A stretch of DNA of 54,098 nucleotides from CAZYPB01 sp964649265 (GCA_964649265.1 CAZYPB010000001.1:1-54098); one strand, 5' to 3'; shown: positions 34,643 through 43,291, counted from the stretch's first letter. The notes: generated from the sequence alone by a model not told the origin. Translations and numbers: made by a program.

Positions 34643-34673
34643 ACGGGTTTCCTCCCGTTCATTTTATTTTTTT
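34642..34673 (+). terminator. Hairpin with T-run after the pilin gene
   Basis: AACGGG and CCCGTT form a 6-bp stem with a 6-base loop, followed by ATTTTATTTTTTT. It starts at the pilin stop codon. It could end most transcripts after the pilin or stabilise the pilin message. Confidence 0.55.
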
Positions 34674-34690
34674 GTCTTTTCCACTACTTT

Positions 34691-34698
34691 TTTAAATA
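34691..34698 (+). promoter_or_regulatory. TATA box for the secretion-like apparatus genes
   Basis: TTTAAATA, preceded by a T-rich stretch, is centred about 34 bases before the TTG start at 34729. Together with the hairpin just upstream it makes the apparatus genes a separate transcript from the pilin. Confidence 0.5.
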
Positions 34699-34728
34699 GA
34701 GACTTCAATAACCATTACAGGTGATCTG

Positions 34729-35529
34729 TTGCCCGAGATAAGCACAAAATATTACGCGTATGGAACCATGGGCCTTGGTGTTTTCTGTATTCTACTCTCA
34801 ATGAACACGAGCATCAACATAGTAACAGCACCACTTGCAGCAATATTGGTTTTCGCTTCATTTGTAATATTCAAATATGGTTACATAGTAATTCCACTCG
34901 TAACCAAAGGGCTTAGGATAATTGAGATAAGAGACAGCTTTGAGATCCCCCCTGGCCAAGAGGCAATAGTAAAGAAGATTGGTGGTTCCTACTATGCATC
35001 CTGTTATCTTTATGTCAGGATATATGAGAGCGTTACCGATAAAACAATGGATGAGAACCAACTCTATTCTGAATATTTCGAAAGAGCGATCTCTTCTGTG
35101 AGCTTCGTAGTTAAATTCTCAATGATGGTCTATGTCAAGGATCTGGCAAAACACAGGGAAACGATAGAGACAAAGAGGGCAGAGGCACAGTTGAGGCTTG
35201 CTAGAGAGAAAGAGAAACCGGAGCCAGATGTGCTTAGAATAGATAAATTTGAAAGAGAGGTTTCCATGTGGGACTCCCAACTTGCAAGGATAGCAAGTGG
35301 AGTAAAGCCAATGGGTACAGTCTGTTATATGATGACTACTGCAAAAGGAGTCTCAAAGGAAGCAGCAATAGCAGCTGCACTTAATCAGGCAAATGAACTG
35401 AGAGCTACTGTTTCAAATGCACTGAACACTGAGGTAAACCTGGTGAGCGGAGAGGAGATGAGGAAATGTTTTGAATGGGAATACTTCTTACCGCCTGGCC
35501 AGAAGGAGATGGAGGAAGCGGTGACTTAG
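34729..35529 (+). CDS. VirB3-like membrane segment fused to VirB4 N-terminal-like domain
   Basis: The protein has 266 residues and starts at TTG 34729. AGGTGATC at 34719-34726, an extended match to the 16S 3' end, supports this start. Two TM helices (about residues 10-28 and 32-55) resemble VirB3/PrgI. After FEIPPGQEAI comes a soluble region (about 80-260) whose order of strands, coiled segment (KRAEAQLRLAREKEK) and KGVSKEAAIAAALNQANEL helix resembles the N-terminal domain of VirB4/TrbE ATPases. The next gene, which begins at the very next base, encodes the missing ATPase half. Assignment is inference from architecture and neighbours. Confidence 0.62.
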   Translation: MPEISTKYYAYGTMGLGVFCILLSMNTSINIVTAPLAAILVFASFVIFKYGYIVIPLVTKGLRIIEIRDSFEIPPGQEAIVKKIGGSYYASCYLYVRIYESVTDKTMDENQLYSEYFERAISSVSFVVKFSMMVYVKDLAKHRETIETKRAEAQLRLAREKEKPEPDVLRIDKFEREVSMWDSQLARIASGVKPMGTVCYMMTTAKGVSKEAAIAAALNQANELRATVSNALNTEVNLVSGEEMRKCFEWEYFLPPGQKEMEEAVT

Positions 35530-37068
35530 ATGGCCCTTGGAGCCAAGATAAAGATCTCTAACCTCTATAACAGGGATCTTTCAAGAAGAAACATATTCGT
35601 AAGACCTCCCGAGCCACCGGAAGAATACCTGATGAATGATCCCTCGGATTCACTTTACATAGGTAAGACAAAGATATTCCATGTGCCTTTCAGCTGGACT
35701 TTTAAAAGAGTTACAAATCCGCATATATGTATTGTGGGCATAACTGGTTCTGGTAAGAGTTACTTTGTAAAGACATTGTTAACAAGAGCTGCATTCGTGT
35801 GGAACACAAATGCGCTTATAATCGACTGGGCGGGGGAATACAAAGACTGGGTTAAGCAAGCAGGGGGAAAGGTGATCTCCCTAGGTAAAGGGGCATACAT
35901 AAACCTTCTTGACCTTGGAGGAATGAGGCCAATAGACAGGGTAAAGCAGGTAGTAAGAAGTCTCCAGATACTTACAGATATAGGACAATACCCTGAGCAG
36001 AGAAGACTGACAGAACAGTCAATAGAGGAATCCTATATCCAGGCAGGGTTTCATATGTCTGAAAAGATGCAGAGAGACCCTCTGGGAAACCCGCTTATAC
36101 CACCGACTCTTAAGGATGTTCAGAGAATATTGGAGGATAAGCTAAAGCAGGGCACATATGAGTTCCCGGCAGAACTAGAGAACGCAATATACAGAATAAA
36201 GCAGTTCACGCGCGAAGGAGAGAACTATTTTGCAGAACAGAGCACAATAGATCTGGACAGTGTAACTGGTTCAGGATTGGTTGATCTGGATATGTCTGGG
36301 CTTCCAGATGAGGTTTTCAGAGGCCTTGCAGGTCTCTCAATGCTTCAGTTCATTAAAGAGAAGATGAGGGAGGAAGGGTGGTCATCTGAAAAAGGCCTTA
36401 AGCTCATAGTTGTTCTCGATGAGGCCTGGAAGATCGCTAAGGATGAACACAGTGATGCAATAATGATTGTCAGGGAAGGCAGGAAATACCAATTCGGTCT
36501 CATAGTGGCATCACAGAACCCGACTGATATAAGTGAAACTATTTTCTCTAATGTGGGTACAACATTCATACTTAGGGTGAAGTTCGAATCATACCTTTCA
36601 TATCTGCAAGCATCACTAAATTTCAGCGACTATATGCGCGGGGAGATAAGCAAGTTCGGAGTAGGACAGTGCGCAGTCAATATGGCTTTCCAGACGACAG
36701 TTAAATTCTCAGAAACATTCCTTATTGAGAAAATCGACGGAGAGGAGCCATTACTCGAATATTTCATTGACCTTGCATCATTATATGAGGGAAGCAAAAA
36801 GGATATTGCGAAAACATACTCGTTCGAAAAGAACGACCTTATACAGAAGCTACGCTCATTTGGGGTTGGGGACTCCAGCATAGATTCACTAACAGACATG
36901 TTTGACAAAAACAAGAAACATATGGATGTGGTTCTTTTTGTTAGAATGCTTCTCCACAATGGGTTGGCAAAGATGAACATAATCTCGTTCCTAAAGGACA
37001 TCGGGATAGACGACGCAACAGTGATAAAGATATTCTCAAAATCATCCGAGGATGGAACGCAGATATGA
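35530..37068 (+). CDS. VirB4/HerA-type secretion or conjugation ATPase
   Basis: The protein has 512 residues. Its RecA-like ATPase of the VirB4/HerA-FtsK clade shows Walker A GITGSGKS (residues 70-77), IIDWAGEYKDW, Walker B LIVVLDEAWK near residue 295 and the sensor-like ASQNPTDI near 328. The usual VirB4 N-terminal domain is absent and appears to be the separate upstream gene. Residues about 430-512 form a small helical domain (NDLIQKLRSFGVGDSS ... FLKDIGIDD) that is copied in the next gene. It probably drives pilus assembly or substrate transport at the membrane. Confidence 0.85.
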   Translation: MALGAKIKISNLYNRDLSRRNIFVRPPEPPEEYLMNDPSDSLYIGKTKIFHVPFSWTFKRVTNPHICIVGITGSGKSYFVKTLLTRAAFVWNTNALIIDWAGEYKDWVKQAGGKVISLGKGAYINLLDLGGMRPIDRVKQVVRSLQILTDIGQYPEQRRLTEQSIEESYIQAGFHMSEKMQRDPLGNPLIPPTLKDVQRILEDKLKQGTYEFPAELENAIYRIKQFTREGENYFAEQSTIDLDSVTGSGLVDLDMSGLPDEVFRGLAGLSMLQFIKEKMREEGWSSEKGLKLIVVLDEAWKIAKDEHSDAIMIVREGRKYQFGLIVASQNPTDISETIFSNVGTTFILRVKFESYLSYLQASLNFSDYMRGEISKFGVGQCAVNMAFQTTVKFSETFLIEKIDGEEPLLEYFIDLASLYEGSKKDIAKTYSFEKNDLIQKLRSFGVGDSSIDSLTDMFDKNKKHMDVVLFVRMLLHNGLAKMNIISFLKDIGIDDATVIKIFSKSSEDGTQI

Positions 37069-37077
37069 GGTTAGTTT

Positions 37078-37374
37078 ATGGCGAAAAGCTTTAAGATAGA
37101 CAAAAACGAAATGAAGCAAAAGCTCCGAGATTTCGGACTAGATGATTCCCATATAGAGGAGATATGCGACCTATTCGACAAGAACAACAAGCACCTGGAT
37201 GTAATAAAATTTGCCATTCTGCTGGAGCGGTACGGTATAACAAGAATAAATATAGTCTCCTTTTTCAAGGACGCAGGAATCGATGATTCATCAGTTATTA
37301 ATATATTCTCAAAAGCTGATTTTGTTAAACTCGGTATGGAGAACAGGGAAGTAACTCAAGTTGTACTTTCCTAG
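37078..37374 (+). CDS. Stand-alone homologue of the ATPase C-terminal domain
   Basis: The protein has 98 residues. Residues 8-80 align with the last ~80 residues of the preceding ATPase: MKQKLRDFGLDDSHIEEI matches LIQKLRSFGVGDSSIDSL, and FFKDAGIDDSSVINIFSK matches FLKDIGIDDATVIKIFSK. It is mainly helical with two repeated helix-turn-helix-sized units. A GAGGTTAG ribosome site precedes the ATG, 9 bases after the ATPase stop. I infer that it competes with or bridges the ATPase tail. It has no known family that I can name. Confidence 0.72.
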   Translation: MAKSFKIDKNEMKQKLRDFGLDDSHIEEICDLFDKNNKHLDVIKFAILLERYGITRINIVSFFKDAGIDDSSVINIFSKADFVKLGMENREVTQVVLS

Positions 37375-37387
37375 TCTCGAGTAATTA

Positions 37388-37396
37388 TTTAAATAA
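37388..37396 (+). promoter_or_regulatory. TATA box for the zinc-ribbon membrane protein gene
   Basis: TTTAAATAA is centred about 33 bases before ATG 37425. A transcript from it would start near 37417, which favours that ATG over those at 37404 and 37413. Confidence 0.45.
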
Positions 37397-37424
37397 GTGG
37401 CTCATGATATGTATGGGTATTTCT

Positions 37425-37811
37425 ATGGCTACAAAGTGCATTGTGTGTGGAAAAACCAAGGCGGGGACTCCGGTTTCAGAGGATATCATAATACAGATTA
37501 TAAGGAAAATAAAACAGGCTTTTAATGTAGCAAAGAACAACAACCTAGTGGTCTGTTCCAGTTGCATCTCTGAACACAAGAAGAAGAGGGCGGAGTTTGA
37601 AAAGAAGCTAGTAAGGTACGGCGGGTTCGGTGCCATAATTGCATTGCTGTTCCTCATACTTTCATTTTCTCTGAAAGCTATCTTGGGGGGTCTATTCATA
37701 TTCCTTTTAATGCTGTCGTTTACTTTGACAAGTTACTACCCTGCAATTAAAACGCAGAAAACAAAACCAAAGAAAGTAAAACAGTTAAAGAGAAAGAGAA
37801 GGAAGAAGTGA
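37425..37811 (+). CDS. Zinc-ribbon two-TM membrane protein
   Basis: The protein has 128 residues from ATG 37425 (MATKCIVCG); ATGs at 37404 and 37413 are possible but lie before the predicted transcript start. A zinc ribbon is formed by CIVC near residue 5 and CSSC near 45. Two TM helices follow at about residues 68-87 and 90-107. The tail is very basic (KTKPKKVKQLKRKRRKK) and should stay in the cytoplasm, perhaps contacting nucleic acid or the membrane surface. It lies in the middle of the secretion-like locus; its role is unknown. Confidence 0.68.
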   Translation: MATKCIVCGKTKAGTPVSEDIIIQIIRKIKQAFNVAKNNNLVVCSSCISEHKKKRAEFEKKLVRYGGFGAIIALLFLILSFSLKAILGGLFIFLLMLSFTLTSYYPAIKTQKTKPKKVKQLKRKRRKK

Positions 37812-37815
37812 TAGT

Positions 37816-38587
37816 ATGGATGTACTTGGCAAGACGAAATATAAGGGNNNNNNNNNNAAAGGAAAGTGCTGACGAGTTATCACAGCCAAATGCAGATGGT
37901 TTCAGGGTAAGCGGAAAGATGCTGAAGTCAACAGATGAGGTATCGAATAAACTTGCATCCATGAAATTTCTATCAATAATCCCACAGGGAGATTTTCTTG
38001 CAGCACTTAACGTGGAGAGCAGAGACATACAGAAAAACCCATATTTGTTTTCATTAATTTACCTAAGAAAGGACTCAATAGATGTCCTTTACACATTCAC
38101 CCCGGGTATGAGCCCTAAAAAGAGGAGAATAGATATAATCCGGTTCTTCCTGGATCTTGTCTCACTTCTTCAGGATTCATACAAAATAGATAATGCACAG
38201 CTATACCAACTAATAGAATACACACTAAAAGACATGTCTGAATACATCTCTTCTTCCTATGATGAGATCTATGCGAAATACGATGCTCTTTTGAACGAGA
38301 AGAAGGTTCTTTCAAAAAAGGTCGTGGAGATGAGAAAGAGCAATGATAAGTTAGGAAAGGAAAACATCGAACTGAAATCAAGGATAGACGAACTTCTCTT
38401 AAGAGTAAAGGATGCGGAAACATATTCGGATGAAGTCCTCATGATGAAATTACAGCAGTGGATAACAGAACACAAAAACGAGATAAATGTACTAGAGTTC
38501 TCTAAGATATTCAGGGTCTCAGAGACAAGGGTTGAGCAGGTACTTAGAAAAATGGTCGACGAGGGCATCCTTGAAGTGAGAAAGTAG
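37816..38587 (+). CDS. Coiled-coil and winged-helix protein (interrupted by an assembly gap)
   Basis: The ten Ns at 37848-37857 interrupt the 5' end. ATG 37816 (MDVLGKTKYKG), 4 bases after the upstream stop and with a GGAAGAAG-type site before it, is the natural start. It is out of frame with the rest only if the gap is exactly 10 bases. The rest has a globular domain (about 70 residues), then a long coiled coil (KYDALLNEKK... to RIDELLLRVKD), then a winged-helix-like C-terminus (FSKIFRVSETRVEQVLRKMV). There is no TM helix. It may be a cytoplasmic regulator or adaptor of the secretion-like machine. Confidence 0.65.
37848..37857. other. Assembly gap (10 N)
   Basis: Ten unknown bases lie inside the 5' end of a gene. 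The number is probably a placeholder, so the reading frame across it cannot be trusted. Confidence 0.99.
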
Positions 38588-38605
38588 ACTCATCTAAGTG
38601 ATCAA

Positions 38606-41179
38606 ATGGAAGCCCAAAAACCAAGAAAAAAAGACATTTTCGATCCAGCAACAAGGATAACAAAAAAATCGTATATATTCTTCATAAAAAAACCATATAA
38701 TGATCTTAAGAAATACAAAGCAACACACCCAGATGAGCTCTCACTTACTAACATAAAACTTGTCTTCAAGCACATGTTCGGGGCAGAGAAAAAAGGAAAG
38801 AAAAAAACAAGGCCCCCAGTTAATATCAAAGCACTGTTTTTCAAAATCCTCAGGTATTGTATTTTGTTCGGAGTTATAGCTGGCTTTGGTCTTCTCATAT
38901 TCCTAACACTATTTCCATCAATAGTCGCACCACCCACAACACAACCAGATTACAATGCCAGTTACGAATATATGATATCAGATACTGAAGTAATATCCTT
39001 CAAATCAGACCTAAGAGCATATGCAACAATAGCTTTGAATGCATCACATGTTAAGAAATCAACTACTGAGATGAGGCTGTACTCAAACGAAATACCAGAC
39101 CACATTGTACTTCTTAACTCAAGGAGAGACAATGCACGACATTTCAATGAGTTCAGGGTTAATCTGCAAAAACGTCTTTCCGACTCTGGGCTTGGACTAA
39201 AGGAACTCCATATCTCCCAGCTTATGCATATGCCCAATACTTCGATGATTCTTGTTGTACCCTCGGGCCGTGTTCCATCTGCGTTTCTAGGTCTGGATAA
39301 CCCAAAATTCAGCATAAGCAATCTGCTGAAAGTAGGAAGCACAATAATATATGTGGGGGCAGAGTTTGACTCAGGGGTACTGCCGCAAAACGAATCAGAG
39401 ATAATGATAACAGATACATCATTACTGAAGAAACTGGAGATAAATTACCAACAATCTTATCGCACAAGCCTAACTGACGGATTCACAATGCAGAATCCAG
39501 GATATTCTCTAAGGAATGCAAAAGTGTATCACTCAGGCATATCTGTTCTCAAAAGAGGAACAGGGCATCTAGTTGTATTCCCTGCAACTCTTGATGATGG
39601 ATGGTCAAAGAGCGGAATAGATGCAGCTCATGATATATTTGGGGTTATACGAAACATAACATGGCTAAGTACTGAAACAACTCTTACGACTCCATATATC
39701 GTCACAAACAAAGAAAAAAAGAACAGAATAGAGGAGATATCAACATTATTCTCAGAGCCTTACACATCCGAAGTTAACCTAACAGCAGAGTTTCTTTTCA
39801 CTGCAACTACTTTCGATGATGAGATTATTACTAAGATACAGTTTGTTGATTTTCCATTGATAGCTAAAGGGAAAATGAGCCACGTTGATGTATCGTTACC
39901 AACAAACATCTGTGTAAGGCAAGATAGTGAGGGAAAGGAGCTTGGTTGCGAGGTCTTCATGACATTGGATCTAAGGGAAAACAGTCAGAGAACAGAAACA
40001 ATGAAGATAGTCGCATACAGGAACGGAATGAGGATCTCCCAGTTTTCAATAGGTCCGATACCTACGCAGATAAGAAATGAGAAGATATTCTATGTTGTTG
40101 ATCTTCCTGCCGGGGACTATGTTCTGAAACTTGAGGATGATGCGGGTTATGTATATGCCCAGTCATTCCTTCATGTCCCATCCATAGTTCTTAGGATGAC
40201 TGGTGCTTCATGGCCGAAGGGAAAATTCACGTTCGAAGTCTATGTAGATGGGAGGAACATAGGTAAAGCATTTGATCTAAGGAACATAGAGGTCTCCATG
40301 GATAAAAGACAGAAGCAGGTTCTCAATAGCACAGATGGTAAGATAGTATATCTTTTCTCAGGCCCCATAGCAGAAGGCGAACATGATTTTCAGATACGGA
40401 TAGGCGAGGACACACAGAAGATCTCAAGGAAATACATAATAAAGAGGGAATGGTGGGACAACCCACTATACCAGATAATGTTTGTTGTAGCCATAATAAT
40501 TGGTGTTGTGGGGTTAGTAATAAAGAAACCAGAAAGTGTTTTCTACCAACTTGATGTTCCAGACTTCCCACCACTTTCAAAAACAAAGGTGCCAGTGTCA
40601 GTCGAACAGATAAAGCAGATATTTGATTCAGTGAATGCAGATTATAGCTGGCAGTACATGCCACTAAGACATGGCGAGATAAAGAATGGATTCAGGAAGA
40701 TAAGTTACAAAGGAAGATCCATACTAATAAGTGATTACAACCTTGAGAAGGTACTAACACAGCTTATGAAAAAGGATGTTGTGCGAGAATCCATAGGATT
40801 CTACGGTCTTACTGATTGGGAGAAGAAGTCCCAGAAACCATTGGATTATCTGGCAGTGTTCAGATCACTGAGAGATGTGTTCCTTAAGCTCTCAGTTAAT
40901 TTCACTGGTTTCGGTCAGAGAAAGGATTGCGATACACTGGTTTCAGGGAGAGACCGATACTATGTGCACATATGCACTGGTGTAGACTCTCTGGACAGGG
41001 TGTTCAAAACACTTGAAAAAGGGAAATCAATACTCGTATTCAAGGATCGTGAATCATTGGATCAATTCAACCTCGATCTTTACTCGTCAGATCAGTATCT
41101 CGTAGCTATAAAGATGTACATACGTAACGGTAAGCTTCTGACAGGAACACCGGCAGATATAGAGAGACTTATACAATAA
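38606..41179 (+). CDS. Large two-TM membrane protein of the secretion-like locus
   Basis: The protein has 857 residues, and GTGATC lies just before the ATG. The N-terminal ~72 residues are basic and cytoplasmic. TM1 lies near 75-100. A ~520-residue exported region follows, with several N-x-S/T sequons (NAS, NTS, NES, NIT, NLT, NST) and beta-rich segments near its end. TM2 lies near residue 625-645. The last ~200 residues are a cytoplasmic domain (SVEQIKQIFDS ... YKGRSILISD). A bitopic, large-ectodomain protein would suit a scaffold crossing the envelope, like VirB8/VirB10 in role, but there is no sequence match that I can claim. It is the last gene of the block, abutting the convergent GT4 gene. 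Confidence 0.68.
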   Translation: MEAQKPRKKDIFDPATRITKKSYIFFIKKPYNDLKKYKATHPDELSLTNIKLVFKHMFGAEKKGKKKTRPPVNIKALFFKILRYCILFGVIAGFGLLIFLTLFPSIVAPPTTQPDYNASYEYMISDTEVISFKSDLRAYATIALNASHVKKSTTEMRLYSNEIPDHIVLLNSRRDNARHFNEFRVNLQKRLSDSGLGLKELHISQLMHMPNTSMILVVPSGRVPSAFLGLDNPKFSISNLLKVGSTIIYVGAEFDSGVLPQNESEIMITDTSLLKKLEINYQQSYRTSLTDGFTMQNPGYSLRNAKVYHSGISVLKRGTGHLVVFPATLDDGWSKSGIDAAHDIFGVIRNITWLSTETTLTTPYIVTNKEKKNRIEEISTLFSEPYTSEVNLTAEFLFTATTFDDEIITKIQFVDFPLIAKGKMSHVDVSLPTNICVRQDSEGKELGCEVFMTLDLRENSQRTETMKIVAYRNGMRISQFSIGPIPTQIRNEKIFYVVDLPAGDYVLKLEDDAGYVYAQSFLHVPSIVLRMTGASWPKGKFTFEVYVDGRNIGKAFDLRNIEVSMDKRQKQVLNSTDGKIVYLFSGPIAEGEHDFQIRIGEDTQKISRKYIIKREWWDNPLYQIMFVVAIIIGVVGLVIKKPESVFYQLDVPDFPPLSKTKVPVSVEQIKQIFDSVNADYSWQYMPLRHGEIKNGFRKISYKGRSILISDYNLEKVLTQLMKKDVVRESIGFYGLTDWEKKSQKPLDYLAVFRSLRDVFLKLSVNFTGFGQRKDCDTLVSGRDRYYVHICTGVDSLDRVFKTLEKGKSILVFKDRESLDQFNLDLYSSDQYLVAIKMYIRNGKLLTGTPADIERLIQ

Positions 41180-42334
41180 TCAAAGTACTTTGTTATATGC
41201 TGTAACAAGCTTTTTTACACATTTCTCAAGTGAATAGGCCTCTGCTGTTTTCCTGCTTTTCTCTTTCATTCTTTTCCTCTCCTTTATCGTCTTTATTATC
41301 TTATCAGCACAGTCTTCCGGATCATCCGGGTTGAATAGGTATCCGTTCTGTCCGTCTTTAACAAGTTCTTTTATTGCTAGGTAATCTGCGCCAGCCACAG
41401 GCTTCCCACATGCCATGGCCTCAAGCGCAACAAGTCCCTGTGTCTCAAATTTAGATGGGAATGCGAATATATCCGAAGCTGCGTAATATTTAGCTAACTG
41501 GTCCCGTTTCAGGTACCCCTTAAAGACAAATAGATTATCAACATTCATGCTTTTGACAAGTTTTTTGTAATAATTAAGAGCAGGACCCATGCCCGCAATA
41601 ACGAACCTTGTGTCGGGTATTTCTTCAGTTATTATCAAAGAAGCTTTTATCAGAACATCTAGGTTTTTCTCTTTAACAAGCCTTCCCACGTGGAGTACCA
41701 TGTGTTTATCCTCAAGTTTTAGTCTTTTCCTAACACCACTTCCATCTATCTTGGTATTGAATCTCTTTATGTTTATTCCAGTTGGAACAACCTCGCTGTC
41801 TATTCCTTTTTCTTTCAATACTCTCTTTATTATTCCACTTGGGCTTATCACCAGGTCTGATTGCGAAAGAAACCAACAGAGATATCTCCATGCCATTCCC
41901 TTTGTAAGAGTCTTCATTGCCCTTCCCCTGGAAACATAATGTACTGCCTCAGGAACAAGGGTATGGAACGTAGTCACAAGGGGTTTTTTCAATCTTCTAG
42001 CAGTCCATGCTGCAGCAAGACCCATTGTTGCTAAACCATGGCAATGTATGAGATCAACATCAAGCTCTTTGACCTTTGTTTCAGACATAAAGGGAAACAG
42101 AGCTATCTTATAATCCGGGTATGGTTTGAATGGTACAGAGGTATGGTAAAAAACCCGCGGATCTTCATTTTCCTTTTTAGCCTTTCTACTGCCTGAACAG
42201 AAAACATAAACCTTATTTCCCAATCCCTCCAGCTGTGTCCTGGAGGTTATCATGGAGGTCACAACCCCATCTTTGTTTGGAAGATATGTATCACTGAAAA
42301 ACGCAACATCCATATGTTTCTTTTTTCTTTTCAT
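41180..42334 (-). CDS. Family 4 glycosyltransferase
   Basis: The protein has 384 residues; ATG 42313 (MDVAFFSDTYLP) is an equally good start. It is a GT-B enzyme of the GT4 family: DTYLPNKDGVVTS near the N-terminus, HCHGLATMG, LHVGRLVKEKN, and the nucleotide-binding EX7E segment KFETQGLVALEAMACGKPV. The family includes alpha-mannosyl and alpha-glucosyl transferases that glycosylate diacylglycerol or archaeal lipids. It is probably a glycolipid or glycan synthesis enzyme. It is the last of three same-strand genes beginning with the AIM24-family gene. Confidence 0.92.
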   Translation of the reverse strand: MKRKKKHMDVAFFSDTYLPNKDGVVTSMITSRTQLEGLGNKVYVFCSGSRKAKKENEDPRVFYHTSVPFKPYPDYKIALFPFMSETKVKELDVDLIHCHGLATMGLAAAWTARRLKKPLVTTFHTLVPEAVHYVSRGRAMKTLTKGMAWRYLCWFLSQSDLVISPSGIIKRVLKEKGIDSEVVPTGINIKRFNTKIDGSGVRKRLKLEDKHMVLHVGRLVKEKNLDVLIKASLIITEEIPDTRFVIAGMGPALNYYKKLVKSMNVDNLFVFKGYLKRDQLAKYYAASDIFAFPSKFETQGLVALEAMACGKPVAGADYLAIKELVKDGQNGYLFNPDDPEDCADKIIKTIKERKRMKEKSRKTAEAYSLEKCVKKLVTAYNKVL

Positions 42335-42340
42335 TATATA

Positions 42341-42607
42341 TTATTTTGCTTCCTTACTTTGCTTAAGCGTATAGTCCCCTTGATAACGTTTTCTTTTTTT
42401 AGGAAACAAAAGCCCCTCAGTTATCATATATGCAGTATAAAGGACGTCAAGTAGAAAATAGAAGAAGCTTATCAGCCCAGCGAATACAAAAACAAAGAGA
42501 TATACTGGAAGGTAGCTTATGTAAAACAGAGCAAGGAAAACCGATCCCAACAGTGACAAAAGTACTGAAACAATTATCTTAACAACAAACTCTGTTCTTT
42601 CATCCAT
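42341..42607 (-). CDS. Small membrane protein
   Basis: The protein has 88 residues, with two or three hydrophobic helices between residues 7 and 66 and a basic tail (KKRKRYQGDYTLKQSKEAK). It is tightly packed between the AIM24-family gene (no gap) and the GT4 gene (6 bp), so probably co-transcribed. I recognise no family. Confidence 0.6.
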   Translation of the reverse strand: MDERTEFVVKIIVSVLLSLLGSVFLALFYISYLPVYLFVFVFAGLISFFYFLLDVLYTAYMITEGLLFPKKRKRYQGDYTLKQSKEAK

Positions 42608-43291
42608 CTATTTACCCTTCACTTTTATATAGCGCGAAACTGCCCCAGCAAGGTTTGGGATAGGCATACTTTGCAACCATATCTTCCCTGGTCCTTTGAG
42701 GGTTGCAAGGAAAAGCCCTTCCCCGCCAAACAGGATGTTCTTAACTCCTTTTACAATATCTATATCAAACCTGACGCTGGGTTCCATTATGGCTACGCTT
42801 CCTGGGTCAACCTTCAGTATCTGTCCATCCTCAAGAGCCATTTCAGTTATCTCTCCGTCCAGGGTCACAAAGACTTTACCCGGTCCCTCTATTTCCTGGA
42901 GTATGAAACCTTCTCCTCCAAAAAGACCCACTCCGAGCCTTTTCTTGAAATGGGTCCTCAGTTTTACAGACATCTGAGCAACAAAAAAGGAATCCTTCTG
43001 ACATATCATCTTCTGCCCGCCTGCTAGGTCGAACTCCAGTATCTTTCCCGGGAAATCACTTGCGAATGTTACAACTCCCTTAGAACCCGTTGCAGTGTAA
43101 TTAACTATGAAAAGTGACTCTCCTGAAAAAACTCTTCCCAAAGCGGAACCTATTCCTCCTTTCATTTCGCTTTTCATCTCTATGTTCTCACTCATCCATC
43201 CCATTGCTCCGCTTTCAGAATAAACGCATTCACCACTCTCTAATTCAACAGTAAGGGTTTGCATAATAGTTCCATCTATCCTATATTCCAC
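42608..43291 (-). CDS. AIM24 family protein (TIGR00266-like)
   Basis: The protein has 227 residues. It shows the AIM24/TIGR00266 pattern: SGAMGWMSENIEMKSEM near residue 27, then repeated glycine-rich beta strands (GGEGFILQEIEGPGKVF near 125; GGEGLFLATLKGPGKIW near 193). It folds as a jelly-roll-like beta barrel and is widespread in bacteria and archaea. The yeast namesake affects mitochondrial inner membrane organisation; the prokaryotic role is unknown. It is the first gene of a small operon with a membrane protein and a GT4. Confidence 0.88.
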   Translation of the reverse strand: MEYRIDGTIMQTLTVELESGECVYSESGAMGWMSENIEMKSEMKGGIGSALGRVFSGESLFIVNYTATGSKGVVTFASDFPGKILEFDLAGGQKMICQKDSFFVAQMSVKLRTHFKKRLGVGLFGGEGFILQEIEGPGKVFVTLDGEITEMALEDGQILKVDPGSVAIMEPSVRFDIDIVKGVKNILFGGEGLFLATLKGPGKIWLQSMPIPNLAGAVSRYIKVKGK

